Counted from the stretch's first letter, positions 1-9,169 are shown. The stretch: 64,000 bases of DNA from Chitinophaga sancti (GCF_034424315.1 NZ_CP139972.1:5022001-5086000); one strand, 5' to 3'. Numbers and translations: made by a program. The notes: generated from the letters alone by a model not told the origin.

Positions 1-86
1 CCGCAGCATTTAACGGGCTCCCAAAAACCTGCTATCCCATTAAACTGTACTGGAATTTAATTGGATATAAGCACAACAGCAAAAGA

Positions 87-890
87 ATGAGACCATTAAT
101 CATTTATTTTTCGCTAGCATATCTAATCAGTTGGACTATCTGGTTCCCCTTATATAGCCCTGCTTTGGGCATTTATGGTTTACCCGTCCTTCCTTTTCAT
201 CACGGCATTGGTGGGTTAGGTCCATTGATTGCGTCGCTTATTACCACTTATATCATTGAAAAGAAGAATGGTGTTAAAAAATTAAGCATCCTACTATTTA
301 AAGTAAAACCACTGGTTTACACCCTGGTAGCTTTGCTAAGCCCCTTTCTGCTGGCCGTTATGGCATCGCTGATTGATTTTATTGTCAATAAAACACCCAT
401 TAGTTTATCAGGTTTATTTGTGGCGAAAGAATTTCCGTCTTTCAGTTTCATACAATTCTTCCTTTACAACCTGCTTTTCTTCGGCTTTGGTGAAGAGGTA
501 GGTTGGCGCGGGTTTGCCTTGCCCCGCCTGCAAAGCAGGTTCAATGCACTGGCAGCAAGCCTTATCCTGACGGTGTTCTGGGCTTTGTGGCACTGGCCCT
601 TATTCCTGTATCGCCCCGGTTTTATGGATATGGGCATTAGCGGTACTTTTGGCTGGTTCTTTAGTCTCCTTACCGGCAGTATTTTACTCACCTGGTTATA
701 CAATTCATCCAAAGCAAGCATTTTGGTCTGTGCCATTTTTCATAGCACAGTAGATATTGCTTTCCTGGCTGATTTTACCAATAAAAATATCATTAACTAT
801 ATGGGTGTGCTGATCACCATTTGGGGGATTGCCACTATTTTTCTTTTCAAGCCACGCCATCTTGCCAGCACGGAAAGAATCAAAAAATAG
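87..890 (+). CDS. CPBP family intramembrane metalloprotease
   Basis: A 267-aa hydrophobic protein with about seven membrane segments. The CPBP (Abi/CAAX-protease-like) signature is visible: EEVGWRGF near residues 138-145, a second motif around WALWHWPLF, and a late FHSTVD motif; in this family these Glu, Arg and His residues form the intramembrane metal site. Members process prenylated or membrane peptides, or act in bacteriocin immunity; the substrate cannot be told here. The frame is open to the left edge of the window, but the start chosen gives the usual N-terminus, a short Met-Arg-Pro leader straight into the first membrane helix. The Crp-like gene follows 46 bp later on the same strand, so co-transcription is possible. 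Confidence 0.9.
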   Translation: MRPLIIYFSLAYLISWTIWFPLYSPALGIYGLPVLPFHHGIGGLGPLIASLITTYIIEKKNGVKKLSILLFKVKPLVYTLVALLSPFLLAVMASLIDFIVNKTPISLSGLFVAKEFPSFSFIQFFLYNLLFFGFGEEVGWRGFALPRLQSRFNALAASLILTVFWALWHWPLFLYRPGFMDMGISGTFGWFFSLLTGSILLTWLYNSSKASILVCAIFHSTVDIAFLADFTNKNIINYMGVLITIWGIATIFLFKPRHLASTERIKK

Positions 891-936
891 ATGTCCTATA
901 TTAGTTAACCAGGCCTGTTTATTATTCTTTTTTAAT

Positions 937-1509
937 ATGATTGAAATTATCCAAAAAGCATTAAATGTCTATTCCCCTGTTTCTCTTCAAACCGCAGAAA
1001 CCCTGGCCGGAACAGCAGAAGTACGTGTCCTTAACTGTGAAGATTTCCTGGAACAGGAACAGCAAACTATAAAATCTGAATTTATTGTACTGGAGGGTAT
1101 TGTAAGAGGATATATATTAAACACCGAGGGAGAAGATGTTACGGTGAATTTTTATGTAACTGGCAATGCCGTTACGCCCGCTATCATGCGCGGTATCAAT
1201 AACAAGTCTGTGTATAACGTCCAGGTTATTTCAGACAAGGCTTCCGTTTTAGTATTCAATAATACAAGAATGGAGGAGTTAATGCCTTATAGTGCAGACC
1301 TGCAGCAATTTGGGAACATCGTACTGATGATGGACAGTATGCGCAGAATGGAAAAGGAAGTGCTGCTGCTGAAAGAAAACGCCAAAGGGAAACTAGACTG
1401 GTTCAGAAAAATATACCCCGGTCTTGAAAATGAGATACAACATTATTATATAGCATCCTACCTCGGTATCACCCCTACTTCATTGAGTAGAATACGGGCT
1501 AATTCGTAA
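937..1509 (+). CDS. Crp/Fnr family transcriptional regulator
   Basis: A 190-aa protein with the Bacteroidota Crp/Fnr layout: an N-terminal cyclic-nucleotide-binding-like beta barrel (about residues 15-120), a dimerisation helix, and a short C-terminal helix-turn-helix ending YLGITPTSLSRIR, the typical recognition-helix pattern of this group. The frame extends further upstream, but the ATG at 937 matches the normal family start (MIEIIQKAL) and lies outside the preceding CPBP gene, so the longer version is rejected. No cysteine set for an Fe-S cluster and no obvious cAMP-site arginine motif are seen; the ligand is unknown. The target may be neighbouring genes. Confidence 0.85.
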   Translation: MIEIIQKALNVYSPVSLQTAETLAGTAEVRVLNCEDFLEQEQQTIKSEFIVLEGIVRGYILNTEGEDVTVNFYVTGNAVTPAIMRGINNKSVYNVQVISDKASVLVFNNTRMEELMPYSADLQQFGNIVLMMDSMRRMEKEVLLLKENAKGKLDWFRKIYPGLENEIQHYYIASYLGITPTSLSRIRANS

Positions 1510-1765
1510 TTTCTAAAAAAATCTTGCCAAATGTAAATGGAGTTTGATTTGATTTTTTAAAATTTTGCACTGTTGTTTTGTCCTCGTTTACTTATGACGT
1601 TCGTCTTATAGTAACGAAGAACCGTGCCGTACATTGTAGTATTTAAACTGGCTGTTGTGATACCACTACACATCGCCCTGGCATTGCTTTGGGTATATGT
1701 TGGTATTATTACTGGCCGGTAGTTCTTTGTATATCCGATGAAAATTTTAAAATAAAAGTAAGTTC

Positions 1766-2072
1766 ATGAAAAAAGGATTTCTAATTGGTTTGTTTGCCTT
1801 CGCAGTTATTTCCCCAAATGCCAATGCCCGGCCGGGGAAATTAATGGATAAAGCGAAACCCGGCGCCAGCAAGACAAAAGATAAATGAACCCGGCATTAT
1901 AGCATACAAGCAGACTGCGCGTTACATCAGGGTATCCTATAAGGATAAGAAGAATGATAATTGCTATTATGACAATGTCATTTTTGAACACCCCTATGAA
2001 GGCAATGGTAAGTATGGAAGTCTGAAAGTACGCACGAATGGTGAGCGCATAGATTGTAGTAAAATCAAATAA
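1766..2072 (+). pseudogene. Frameshifted small secreted-protein gene
   Basis: The first part (1766-1888) encodes a 40-aa start with a clear signal peptide (MKKGFLIGLFAFAVISPNA) and stops at TGA. A second frame, open from 1845 to the TAA at 2070-2072, continues with about 60 codons of protein-like sequence (for example YKQTARYIRVSYKDKKND and NGERIDCSKIK). Removing one base from the A-runs around 1875-1885 joins the two into one secreted protein of roughly 100 aa. The alpha/beta hydrolase gene starts 1 bp after the second stop, as in an operon. It may be a real frameshift or a homopolymer sequencing error. The family is not recognised. Confidence 0.55.
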
Positions 2073-2073
2073 T

Positions 2074-2970
2074 ATGCATCAAACAATTCATTTTGACAGC
2101 AAGGGGCTGCGCTTAAGCGGCCACCTGTTTTACCCTAAAGAGTTTGTGCCCGACCAAAAATATCCGGCCATTGTTGTAGGGGGTTCCTGGACAACCGTAA
2201 AGGAACAGATGAGCGGCTTATATGCCCAACATTTATCTCAGCATGGATTTATTACCCTGGCCTTTGATCCCACCTATTTTGGAGAAAGTGAAGGGGAACC
2301 AAGATATTGGGAAAATCCTGAGGCTAAGATTATGGACTACAAAAATGCCATAACATTTTTGCAATCCGTTCCCGGCGTAGATAGTGAGCGCATTTTTCTT
2401 GTAGCCGTTTGTGCCAGCGCCGGTTATATGGCCACTGTTGCGGCAGGTGATGAACGGGTAAAAGGCCTGGCGACTGTGGCCGCCTGGCTTCACAATGCAG
2501 CAACTGTGAAACAGATATATGGGGGAGAAGAAGGGGTCAGCGAAAAAATAAAACAATCGCAAATCGCGCAGCAACGTTTTACCGAAACAGGCGAGGTGAC
2601 CTATATTCCGGCTATCAGCACTTCCGACTCCAGTGCGGCTATGTTTGGCCCTTATGATTATTATTTAAACAGCACGAGAGGAGGTATTCCACAATGGAAT
2701 GCCGATAAATTTGCCGTGATGAGCTGGGAAGGATGGCTCACGTTCGATCCGCTGCCATTAGCGACCTCTATCAGGCAGCCGGTATTGATGATACATGCTG
2801 ATGAAGCTGTATTGGCTGAAAATGTAAAGCGTTTTTTTAAAGACATTCCACATACACATAAAACGATGTATTGGACAACGGGAACGCAATTTGATTTTTA
2901 CGATAACCCTGTAAATGTATCAGAAGCAGTTGCTGCTATCTCTGTTTTTTTTGACTTAAATAAGCTGTAA
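2074..2970 (+). CDS. Alpha/beta hydrolase (dienelactone-hydrolase-like)
   Basis: A 298-aa cytoplasmic alpha/beta hydrolase. The nucleophile elbow is VCASAGY with Ser115 (CxSxG instead of GxSxG). The probable acid is Asp243 in HADEAV. The position where the family often has the catalytic His is Gln272 in GTQFDFYD, so either the His is elsewhere or the enzyme is unusual. The oxyanion region VVGGSW and the GFITLAFDPTYFGES segment are typical of the DLH/X-Pro-like branch. It starts 1 bp after the broken secreted-protein gene, and the NTF2-like gene follows 12 bp after its stop, which suggests one operon. Substrate unknown. Confidence 0.85.
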   Translation: MHQTIHFDSKGLRLSGHLFYPKEFVPDQKYPAIVVGGSWTTVKEQMSGLYAQHLSQHGFITLAFDPTYFGESEGEPRYWENPEAKIMDYKNAITFLQSVPGVDSERIFLVAVCASAGYMATVAAGDERVKGLATVAAWLHNAATVKQIYGGEEGVSEKIKQSQIAQQRFTETGEVTYIPAISTSDSSAAMFGPYDYYLNSTRGGIPQWNADKFAVMSWEGWLTFDPLPLATSIRQPVLMIHADEAVLAENVKRFFKDIPHTHKTMYWTTGTQFDFYDNPVNVSEAVAAISVFFDLNKL

Positions 2971-2982
2971 TAAATATTTCAA

Positions 2983-3420
2983 ATGGAACAAGCAATTATC
3001 CAGGCTATTACTACTCTTTTTGCAGGGGCCGACGAGCGGAACTGGCGAAAAGTAAAAGAAGTAATGGGTGAAACCGTGTTACTTGATTATTCATCCATGA
3101 ACGGAAATGCGGCATCATCACTTACTCCACTGCAAATTGCCGGATCCTGGGCGGCTTTCCTGCCGGGTTTCGACAAAACACATCACCAGTTATCTGATTT
3201 TAAAGTTGCAAAAAATGATACTGTAGCAACAGTTAATTTCAGTGGTAAGGCCACACACTGGATTGGAAATGATAGTTGGGTAGTGGAGGGCACATATGAT
3301 GTCAAGCTGTTATTGCAAAACGATCAATGGTTGATTGCAGTAATGAAATTCAATTTCGAAAAGCAAAGCGGACATACCGGATTACCGGCATTAGCAACGG
3401 AACGTGCGAAAATGCGGTAA
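2983..3420 (+). CDS. Nuclear transport factor 2 (SnoaL-like) family protein
   Basis: A 145-aa protein with the cone-shaped NTF2-like pattern: an N-terminal helix (IIQAITTLFAGADERNW), the VLLDYSS strand, and a long C-terminal sheet (VVEGTYDVKLLLQNDQWLIAVMKF). Proteins of this fold are small-molecule binding or isomerase-like enzymes with diverse substrates. It follows the alpha/beta hydrolase with a 12-bp gap, so the two are probably co-transcribed and may act on the same compound. No catalytic residues can be assigned with confidence. Confidence 0.8.
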   Translation: MEQAIIQAITTLFAGADERNWRKVKEVMGETVLLDYSSMNGNAASSLTPLQIAGSWAAFLPGFDKTHHQLSDFKVAKNDTVATVNFSGKATHWIGNDSWVVEGTYDVKLLLQNDQWLIAVMKFNFEKQSGHTGLPALATERAKMR

Positions 3421-3529
3421 GCATTTCTTGTGAAATAATTGCTAACTTGTTTTTATTGAACAATTTCTACTTTAGTTGTCCCCGGTCATGATGTTCAATC
3501 GTTATAAATACGAACATAAAATTTAAACC

Positions 3530-3886
3530 ATGAACGAATTCGTTTTCATCTTCAGAAACAGTGTAACTGAAGGTTCCAAACCTTCGCCCGAACAAATGCA
3601 ACAATTACTGACCGACTGGATGAACTGGATGGGCAGTATTGCGGCGCAGGATAAACTGGCAGACAAAGGTAACCGCCTTTCAATGAGCGAAGGGAAAACC
3701 GTAAAGCCCGGCAATGTATTGACCGACGGGCCTTACACCGAAGTAAAGGAATTTATTAACGGTTACATTGTTGTAAAAGCTGCTACTATTGACGAAGCAG
3801 TTGTACTGGCCCAGGAATGCCCCATTCTTAAAATTGGTGGTTTTGTAGAAGTGCGGAAAATAGTAACTCCAGAGGATAACAGTTAA
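3530..3886 (+). CDS. YciI family (DGPF-domain) protein
   Basis: A 118-aa protein with the YCII/DGPF signature TDGPYTEVKEFINGY followed by the helix ATIDEAVVLAQECP, a ferredoxin-like dimeric alpha/beta fold. Such proteins are commonly encoded next to ECF sigma factors of the ECF42 group, and here the next gene on the same strand is such a sigma factor, so the pairing is the expected one. Its biochemical role is not established. A strong hairpin lies between this gene and the sigma gene, so the two may not share full transcripts. Confidence 0.88.
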   Translation: MNEFVFIFRNSVTEGSKPSPEQMQQLLTDWMNWMGSIAAQDKLADKGNRLSMSEGKTVKPGNVLTDGPYTEVKEFINGYIVVKAATIDEAVVLAQECPILKIGGFVEVRKIVTPEDNS

Positions 3887-3901
3887 CACAGGCGAAGTAA
3901 A

Positions 3902-3947
3902 GAAATCCAGGATAGCGATGAAACTACCGCTATCCTGGATTTCCTTT
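3902..3947 (+). terminator. Rho-independent terminator between YciI and sigma genes
   Basis: A perfect 16-bp inverted repeat (3902-3917 and 3928-3943) with a 10-nt loop, followed by CTTTT. It would end transcripts of the yciI-like gene just before the sigma-factor gene, or attenuate read-through into it. Confidence 0.8.
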
Positions 3948-3985
3948 TAAATGATTTGGCAACCCATACAGGCGAAATTAATATA

Positions 3986-5230
3986 ATGGCTACTGATGAA
4001 CATGCAGTAAACAAGCTGATTCCACATTTGTTCCGGCAGGAATATGCGAAGATGACGGCTGTTTTGAGCCGTTACTTTGGTTGGCAGTATATAGATGTGG
4101 CAGAAGATATTGCCAGCGAGACGTTTCTAAAAGCAACCGAATACTGGCTACCGCATGGTATTCCGGCAAATCCTTCAGCATGGCTGTATGCCGTTGCCCG
4201 TAACAAGGCAAAAGATTATTTAAAACGCAACCAGCTTTTTGAGACGAAAATTAAGGATGCTATCAAACCTGCAGAAACTGCTACCGACATAGAATTTGAG
4301 TTTAACGATGCAATTATTGCCGACAGCCAGTTATCTATGATTTTCGTAGTATGCGATCCTATAAACCCGGCACCGGCACAGATTTGTCTTGCATTACAAA
4401 TTTTATGTGGTTTTAGTGTGGAGGAGATTGCCAATGCATTTTTGAGCCAGGTAGAAACTATTAAAAAGCGGCTGTTAAGGGCCCGGGCTAATTTACGTAC
4501 GGAAGGTTTTCAACTTAGAACCTTAAGTCATACCGAAATCAGCACAAGGCTGGATGTTGTTTTAAAGACAATTTACCTGCTCTTTAACGAGGGCTATTTT
4601 TCCCAGGGTGAAAAAGAATTTATACGAAAAGATTTATGCTCTGAAGCAATACGCTTAACATTATTGTTAGCAGAAAATAACCTCACTAATATTCCCCGGG
4701 TCAATGCATTGCTGGCCTTAATGTGTTACCAGAGTTCGCGGTTAAATGCCCGTACGAACGATGCCGGGGAGGCTATATTATATGAAGACCAGGACAGGGA
4801 TTTATGGGATCCTTTCCTTATAGAGAAAGGGAATTACTATTTCTGGAAGGCATTTGTGAACCAGGAGGTTTCCACCTATCACCTTGAAGCTGCCATTGCT
4901 TATTGGCATACTACCCGTACAGGAGATAAATGGCCGCAAATTCTGCAATTATATAACCAGCTCCTTATAATGGAGTATTCACCGGTATCGGCGATCAACC
5001 GCACCTTTGCATTTGCGATGGTATATGGCAATGAACAGGCTATTAAAGAAGCAGAGAAATTAGATCTTAGAGAAAACAGCTATTACCACGGGTTAATGGG
5101 ATTTTTGTATAGCGGTATGGATTCCACCCTTGCCATTGCGCATTACCAACAGGCACTGGCGCTTACCCGTTCTCTTGTTGAAAAGCAGGTATTTACGCAG
5201 AAAATCGCGCAACTGGCCAATAGTTTTTAA
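3986..5230 (+). CDS. ECF42-type RNA polymerase sigma factor (DUF6596)
   Basis: A 414-aa sigma factor. Region 2 (LIPHLFRQEYAKMTAVLSRYFG through ASAWLYAVARNKAKDYLKR, about residues 9-85) and region 4 (about 130-185, with FSVEEIANAFLSQVETIKKRLLRAR) are clear. The long C-terminal extension begins with the LDVVLKTIYLLFNEGYF segment and ends in TPR-like helices, as in ECF42 sigma factors. There is no anti-sigma gene beside it; the known context for this group is a DGPF protein, present directly upstream. A TTG at 3956 would add ten residues and overlap the tail after the terminator hairpin; the ATG at 3986 gives the family's usual N-terminus. Confidence 0.9.
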   Translation: MATDEHAVNKLIPHLFRQEYAKMTAVLSRYFGWQYIDVAEDIASETFLKATEYWLPHGIPANPSAWLYAVARNKAKDYLKRNQLFETKIKDAIKPAETATDIEFEFNDAIIADSQLSMIFVVCDPINPAPAQICLALQILCGFSVEEIANAFLSQVETIKKRLLRARANLRTEGFQLRTLSHTEISTRLDVVLKTIYLLFNEGYFSQGEKEFIRKDLCSEAIRLTLLLAENNLTNIPRVNALLALMCYQSSRLNARTNDAGEAILYEDQDRDLWDPFLIEKGNYYFWKAFVNQEVSTYHLEAAIAYWHTTRTGDKWPQILQLYNQLLIMEYSPVSAINRTFAFAMVYGNEQAIKEAEKLDLRENSYYHGLMGFLYSGMDSTLAIAHYQQALALTRSLVEKQVFTQKIAQLANSF

Positions 5231-5242
5231 TTGAGAGTGGCC

Positions 5243-5785
5243 TTATTCGTTTTCCAGTTCTTTTCTAATGATCTGTCGCTCTCTTTTCCTGTCTGCCTTA
5301 TATGCTTCAGGGTTATAATGGTAAGGGCCACGTTGATCGCTTTCAAAATGCATATGGCATTGCGCTATCGGGGAGTCTCTTCTGATCATGAGTCCATTTA
5401 AGTGACAATTATCATAGCCACAAAGGTGTTTTGAGTACACACCAAAATTCCGATGTTTAATCCGCTTATTTGTCAGAATTCGCTGCTGGTATTTTTTAAT
5501 ATCCTCCCAAATTCTATCATTATCTCCCTTTGTTAATTCCTGTCCTAGAAATTCAACCTCAATAAATGTCCTGGGATCTTTCAGCTGCAAAAAGTCAAAT
5601 GACTTTTTAAAGAACCGATGAGCGTATTCTCTGACGGCTATCTTATCGGCAGGAGATAGTTTTTCATTTTCTACAATTGAACGGTAAAGGCCCAGGGTAT
5701 TAAAATCAGTGTACTTCTTGTGGTTATCAATGTAGTAGAAGTACTGCTGTAAGCTTAGGGTTTTAAATGGCTGTCCTATTTTCAT
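5243..5785 (-). CDS. Uncharacterised protein with Cys/His cluster
   Basis: A 180-aa protein of no family I recognise. The N-terminal two thirds is predicted helical (for example SPADKIAVREYAHRFFKKSFDFLQ). The C-terminal part carries CGYDNCHLNGLM followed by QCHMHFES, a Cys/His grouping that could bind zinc, and ends in a charged RKRERQIIRKELE helix. It converges on the sigma gene with a 12-bp gap and diverges from the vWA gene. The start ATG at 5785 is the only good one. Function unknown. Confidence 0.65.
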   Translation of the reverse strand: MKIGQPFKTLSLQQYFYYIDNHKKYTDFNTLGLYRSIVENEKLSPADKIAVREYAHRFFKKSFDFLQLKDPRTFIEVEFLGQELTKGDNDRIWEDIKKYQQRILTNKRIKHRNFGVYSKHLCGYDNCHLNGLMIRRDSPIAQCHMHFESDQRGPYHYNPEAYKADRKRERQIIRKELENE

Positions 5786-5916
5786 AAGTATATCAAATGT
5801 ATTTCATTTTTGCTTAGGTAGTTCTCCTGATTTGTTAACTATCTACAGGATATTAATTTTCCAGGGATTTATGGAAAATACTACCTAACTAGCATCATAT
5901 AGTAAATTTACACCAG

Positions 5917-7896
5917 ATGAAATTAATGAAATATCTTCTTTTGTTTGTGACTGCGTTCATGAGTCTTCAGCTGCAGGCGCAGTATACCATTAAGGGTATT
6001 ATAACAGATACGACAAATGAAGCACTGATAGGAGCTGCAGTTAAGGTTAAAGGGAAAGCCATTGGAGCGGCAACCGATGAATCTGGGGCATTTACTTTGA
6101 CGCTACCCAAAGGAGATTCAGTAATAATTGCTGAATATATGGGGTTTATTTCTCAGGAAATTATGATTGATGCTAAAACGAAATTTCTTAAGGTGAAATT
6201 GGTACCAGTTGATAAAGTGACCAATGAATTTGTTGTAACTGCGCAGGGTATTAAAAGAGAGGAGTTGTCACTGGGGTATTCATCTGCAGCTCTTTACGAG
6301 AGCAAAGCTGGCGATGCGAATATTGCGGGTGCACTAAATGGCAAGGCTGCCGGGGTTAAGATTAAGGCAACACCGCAGGGGGTAACCTCTAAATCAAAAG
6401 TAAAAACCAGGAAGACCGTTACGCAATTTACGCCGCCAGTAATTGTTCATGATCGAATGGTTGTCGATGAAGACGAGTCCTATGCTGCTATTAAAGAGAA
6501 CAATTATCAATTAGTGAAAGACCAGCCACTCAGCACTTTTTCAATTGATGTGGACAGGGCATCTTATTCCAATGTCCGCAGGTACCTGAATAACGGGAAC
6601 CTGCCTCCGGTGGATGCGGTGAGGATTGAAGAAATGATCAATTACTTTGATTATAAATACAAGAGTCCTGTCAATGACGATCCCGTGGCGATTTATACGG
6701 ACATGGCTACTTGTCCGTGGGAGCCTGCGCACCAATTGGTGAGAGTAGCACTGAAAGCCAAAGAATTGCCTTTGGATAAACTGCCGGCGGCGAATCTTGT
6801 TTTCCTGCTGGATGTATCTGGTTCCATGGATGATTACAATAAACTGCCTCTTGTAAAACAGGCACTGGCTGCCCTGGTACAACAATTAAGAAGTAAAGAT
6901 AAAGTAGCGATTGTTACCTACGCCGGTGCAGCCAATGTAGCATTACCTTCTACAGCAGGCAGTGAAAAGACCGCCATCCTCAATGTGATCAATCAATTGC
7001 AGGCAGGCGGATCTACAGCAGGTGGAGACGGTCTTAAAATGGCTTATGATATAGCGACTGAGCATTTCATGAAAAATGGGAATAACAGGATTATTATGGC
7101 TACCGATGGTGATTTCAATGTTGGGGAATCTTCTGAAGGCGACCTGGAAACATTAATAGAAAAGAAAAGAACGAGTGGGGTGTCTCTTTCTGTCATTGGT
7201 TTTGGAATGGGCAACGTGAAAGATGATAAGCTGGAGTTACTGGCGGATAAAGGCAATGGTAACTATGCGTATATTGATAATTTCGAAGAGGCACGCCGCA
7301 CCTTTGTGACGGAGTTTGGAAGTACACTTTTTACGGTTGCGAAGGATGTGAAGTTGCAACTGGAGTTTAATCCGCAATATGTGCAGTCTTACCGACTGGT
7401 AGGTTATGAGAACAGGATGCTGGAAAATAAGGACTTTAATGATGATAAGAAAGATGCGGGTGATATGGGTGTAGGCCATACCGTTACCGCGTTGTATGAG
7501 CTTATATCTACAGGAGCTATGAATGAGGATAGGCCACTGGTAGATTCATTGAAGTATCAACGTACAGTGGCGACTAGCAATTATTCAGGAGAAGTATTGA
7601 CGGTGAAACTGCGTTACAAACAACCTAAGGAGAATAAGAGCCAGTTGCTTTCCAGTGTGATGCCGTGGAAGGTGCAGGATATTAAAGATGCGCCTGAGGA
7701 TTTCAGAATGGCAGCGGCGGTAGCCGAATTTGGGTTATTGTTGAGAAATTCTGAGCATAAGGGTAAAGCTGGTTATAATGCTGTATTACTGCTGGCAAAA
7801 GGTGCGAAAGGAGACGATGAAGAGGGCTACAGGAGCGAGTTTATACAGTTGGTGAAGAAAGCGGGGATATTGAAAAATGAGGAGGTAGCTAATTAG
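5917..7896 (+). CDS. vWA domain protein with carboxypeptidase-regulatory-like domain (YfbK-like)
   Basis: A 659-aa secreted protein. A signal peptide (MKLMKYLLLFVTAFMSLQLQA) precedes a CarboxypepD_reg-like beta-sandwich (about 24-110, YTIKGIITDTTNEALIGAAV) that resembles the N-terminus of SusC-type receptors but without a barrel. Next come a vWA N-terminal helper domain (about 208-270, FSIDVDRASYSNVRRYL), a von Willebrand A domain with an intact MIDAS DVSGSM starting at Asp299, and a C-terminal DUF3520-like region ending near LLLRNSEHKG. Such proteins bind ligands through a metal ion at the cell surface or in the periplasm; the partner is unknown. It is transcribed alone, divergently from the gene at 5243-5785. 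Confidence 0.85.
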   Translation: MKLMKYLLLFVTAFMSLQLQAQYTIKGIITDTTNEALIGAAVKVKGKAIGAATDESGAFTLTLPKGDSVIIAEYMGFISQEIMIDAKTKFLKVKLVPVDKVTNEFVVTAQGIKREELSLGYSSAALYESKAGDANIAGALNGKAAGVKIKATPQGVTSKSKVKTRKTVTQFTPPVIVHDRMVVDEDESYAAIKENNYQLVKDQPLSTFSIDVDRASYSNVRRYLNNGNLPPVDAVRIEEMINYFDYKYKSPVNDDPVAIYTDMATCPWEPAHQLVRVALKAKELPLDKLPAANLVFLLDVSGSMDDYNKLPLVKQALAALVQQLRSKDKVAIVTYAGAANVALPSTAGSEKTAILNVINQLQAGGSTAGGDGLKMAYDIATEHFMKNGNNRIIMATDGDFNVGESSEGDLETLIEKKRTSGVSLSVIGFGMGNVKDDKLELLADKGNGNYAYIDNFEEARRTFVTEFGSTLFTVAKDVKLQLEFNPQYVQSYRLVGYENRMLENKDFNDDKKDAGDMGVGHTVTALYELISTGAMNEDRPLVDSLKYQRTVATSNYSGEVLTVKLRYKQPKENKSQLLSSVMPWKVQDIKDAPEDFRMAAAVAEFGLLLRNSEHKGKAGYNAVLLLAKGAKGDDEEGYRSEFIQLVKKAGILKNEEVAN

Positions 7897-7943
7897 ATGA
7901 TGAAGCTAAATCTATCAGGTGAGCGGATTATTTTAAAAACAAA

Positions 7944-7975
7944 TTTGGTAGTGTATAATCATTTGTGCATCTTTG
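7944..7975 (+). promoter_or_regulatory. Putative promoter of the initiator tRNA
   Basis: TTTG at 7944-7947 and CATCTTTG at 7968-7975 are separated by 20 bp, matching the Bacteroidota -33/-7 pattern (TTTG and TAnnTTTG) with one mismatch in the -7 box. The tRNA begins 9 bp after the -7 box. Not experimentally tested. Confidence 0.5.
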
Positions 7976-7984
7976 CATCCTCAT

Positions 7985-8056
<72 letters not shown>

Positions 8057-8061
8057 CAAAT

Positions 8062-8097
8062 AAACGCCTTCAAATCTAAGATTTGAAGGCGTTTTGC
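8062..8097 (+). terminator. Terminator after the initiator tRNA
   Basis: A perfect stem of 15 bp (8062-8076 with 8080-8094) closes a 3-nt loop, and TTTTG follows. It starts 6 bp after the tRNA and is the obvious transcript end. Confidence 0.85.
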
Positions 8098-8311
8098 TTT
8101 ATACCACTTTTTGGAGAAGCTTTTCGTCATCCTGTTGTTTGCTGTTGGCCGGGATTAATCTCGGATCAAGTTGAATTCTTGGGAGATTTAACCGCTCCGT
8201 AATTGTAGTATTAACGTGAACAAACGTACGCACCAGGAGCACTAAAGATAGAGCTGTAGCCCCCTTAATGTTATAAAAGCATCCATGGATTTTTCAGCTG
8301 CAATTGTCTAC

Positions 8312-9169
8312 TTAAAAATATGAGGCTGTTATATCTTCCAAAATCCCACGCTGTTTTGGCATCCAGCCCAGCATCTTCTTCGTCAGTTCCGCTGAAGGCA
8401 CCACACTCATTCCTGCAAAATGCATGAACCAACCGAAATGCGCTTCTGCATCTGCACCAGTCCTACTTACTGTAGGAAGCCCTAACCCATCACCAATCGT
8501 CTTTGCTATTTCTTTAAAAGGCACTCCAACTTCATCCACAGCATGAAACACTTTTTGTTCCGGTTGCTTTTCTAATATTAATCTATACAATACCGCTGCA
8601 TCCAATCGATGTACTGCTGCCCAGGTATTAGCACCATCGCCAATGTAAGCAGATTCACCTTTCGCTTTGGCAGTGTTGATGACAATAGGTACAAAACCAT
8701 GATCGCCTTCGCCATGCGTAGTTGGCGGGAGTCTAACTATATAAGCACCGACTTTCCTCGCAGCTTCTTCTGTGGCCGCTCTCGCTACCTTCTCTGATGG
8801 TGGAGGCGTATCATTCTCGTCTACCGGACGACCATAATTTAATACCCCAATGGCTGATGTAACGATGAGTGGACGTTGAGTAGCGCCTAATGCCAGAATT
8901 AAAGCATGATCTTCAATACTACTTTCTTTAAAACGGGAGAAATCATGATTAAAAGCCGTATGAATGATCGCATCACATTGTGTTGCGCCAGCAATTACAG
9001 TTTCATGATCAGTGATATCGCCACGATGTACGTCTGCTCCTGTTTGGGCGAGGGCTGCTGCGGTACTATCTGAACGCACCAATCCTAGTACCTGGTGTCC
9101 TGCCTGTAAGAGTTCCTTTACAATAGCGGAGCCTACGAATCCAGATGCTCCTGTAACAAATACCCGCAT
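8312..9169 (-). CDS. SDR family NAD(P)-dependent oxidoreductase/epimerase
   Basis: A 285-aa extended short-chain dehydrogenase/reductase. The Rossmann motif TGASGFVGSAI sits at residues 6-16 and there is a VTSAIGVLNYG segment near the active-site Ser region. The usual YxxxK motif is not clear (the aligned part is replaced by EEAARK), so the catalytic details are uncertain, and a reductase or NAD-binding role without epimerase chemistry is possible. The start at 9169 (MRVFVTGASG) is chosen over an upstream extension whose residues do not look like protein. It lies downstream of a Crp-like regulator gene on the same strand with a 109-bp gap that carries a palindrome. Confidence 0.85.
   Translation of the reverse strand: MRVFVTGASGFVGSAIVKELLQAGHQVLGLVRSDSTAAALAQTGADVHRGDITDHETVIAGATQCDAIIHTAFNHDFSRFKESSIEDHALILALGATQRPLIVTSAIGVLNYGRPVDENDTPPPSEKVARAATEEAARKVGAYIVRLPPTTHGEGDHGFVPIVINTAKAKGESAYIGDGANTWAAVHRLDAAVLYRLILEKQPEQKVFHAVDEVGVPFKEIAKTIGDGLGLPTVSRTGADAEAHFGWFMHFAGMSVVPSAELTKKMLGWMPKQRGILEDITASYF

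Noticed and set aside
8099..8276. About 58 open codons on the minus strand after the tRNA terminator
   Set aside because: Reads like protein (LVLLVRTFVHVN..) but no start, no recognised family and no partner; could be a relic, not defensible.
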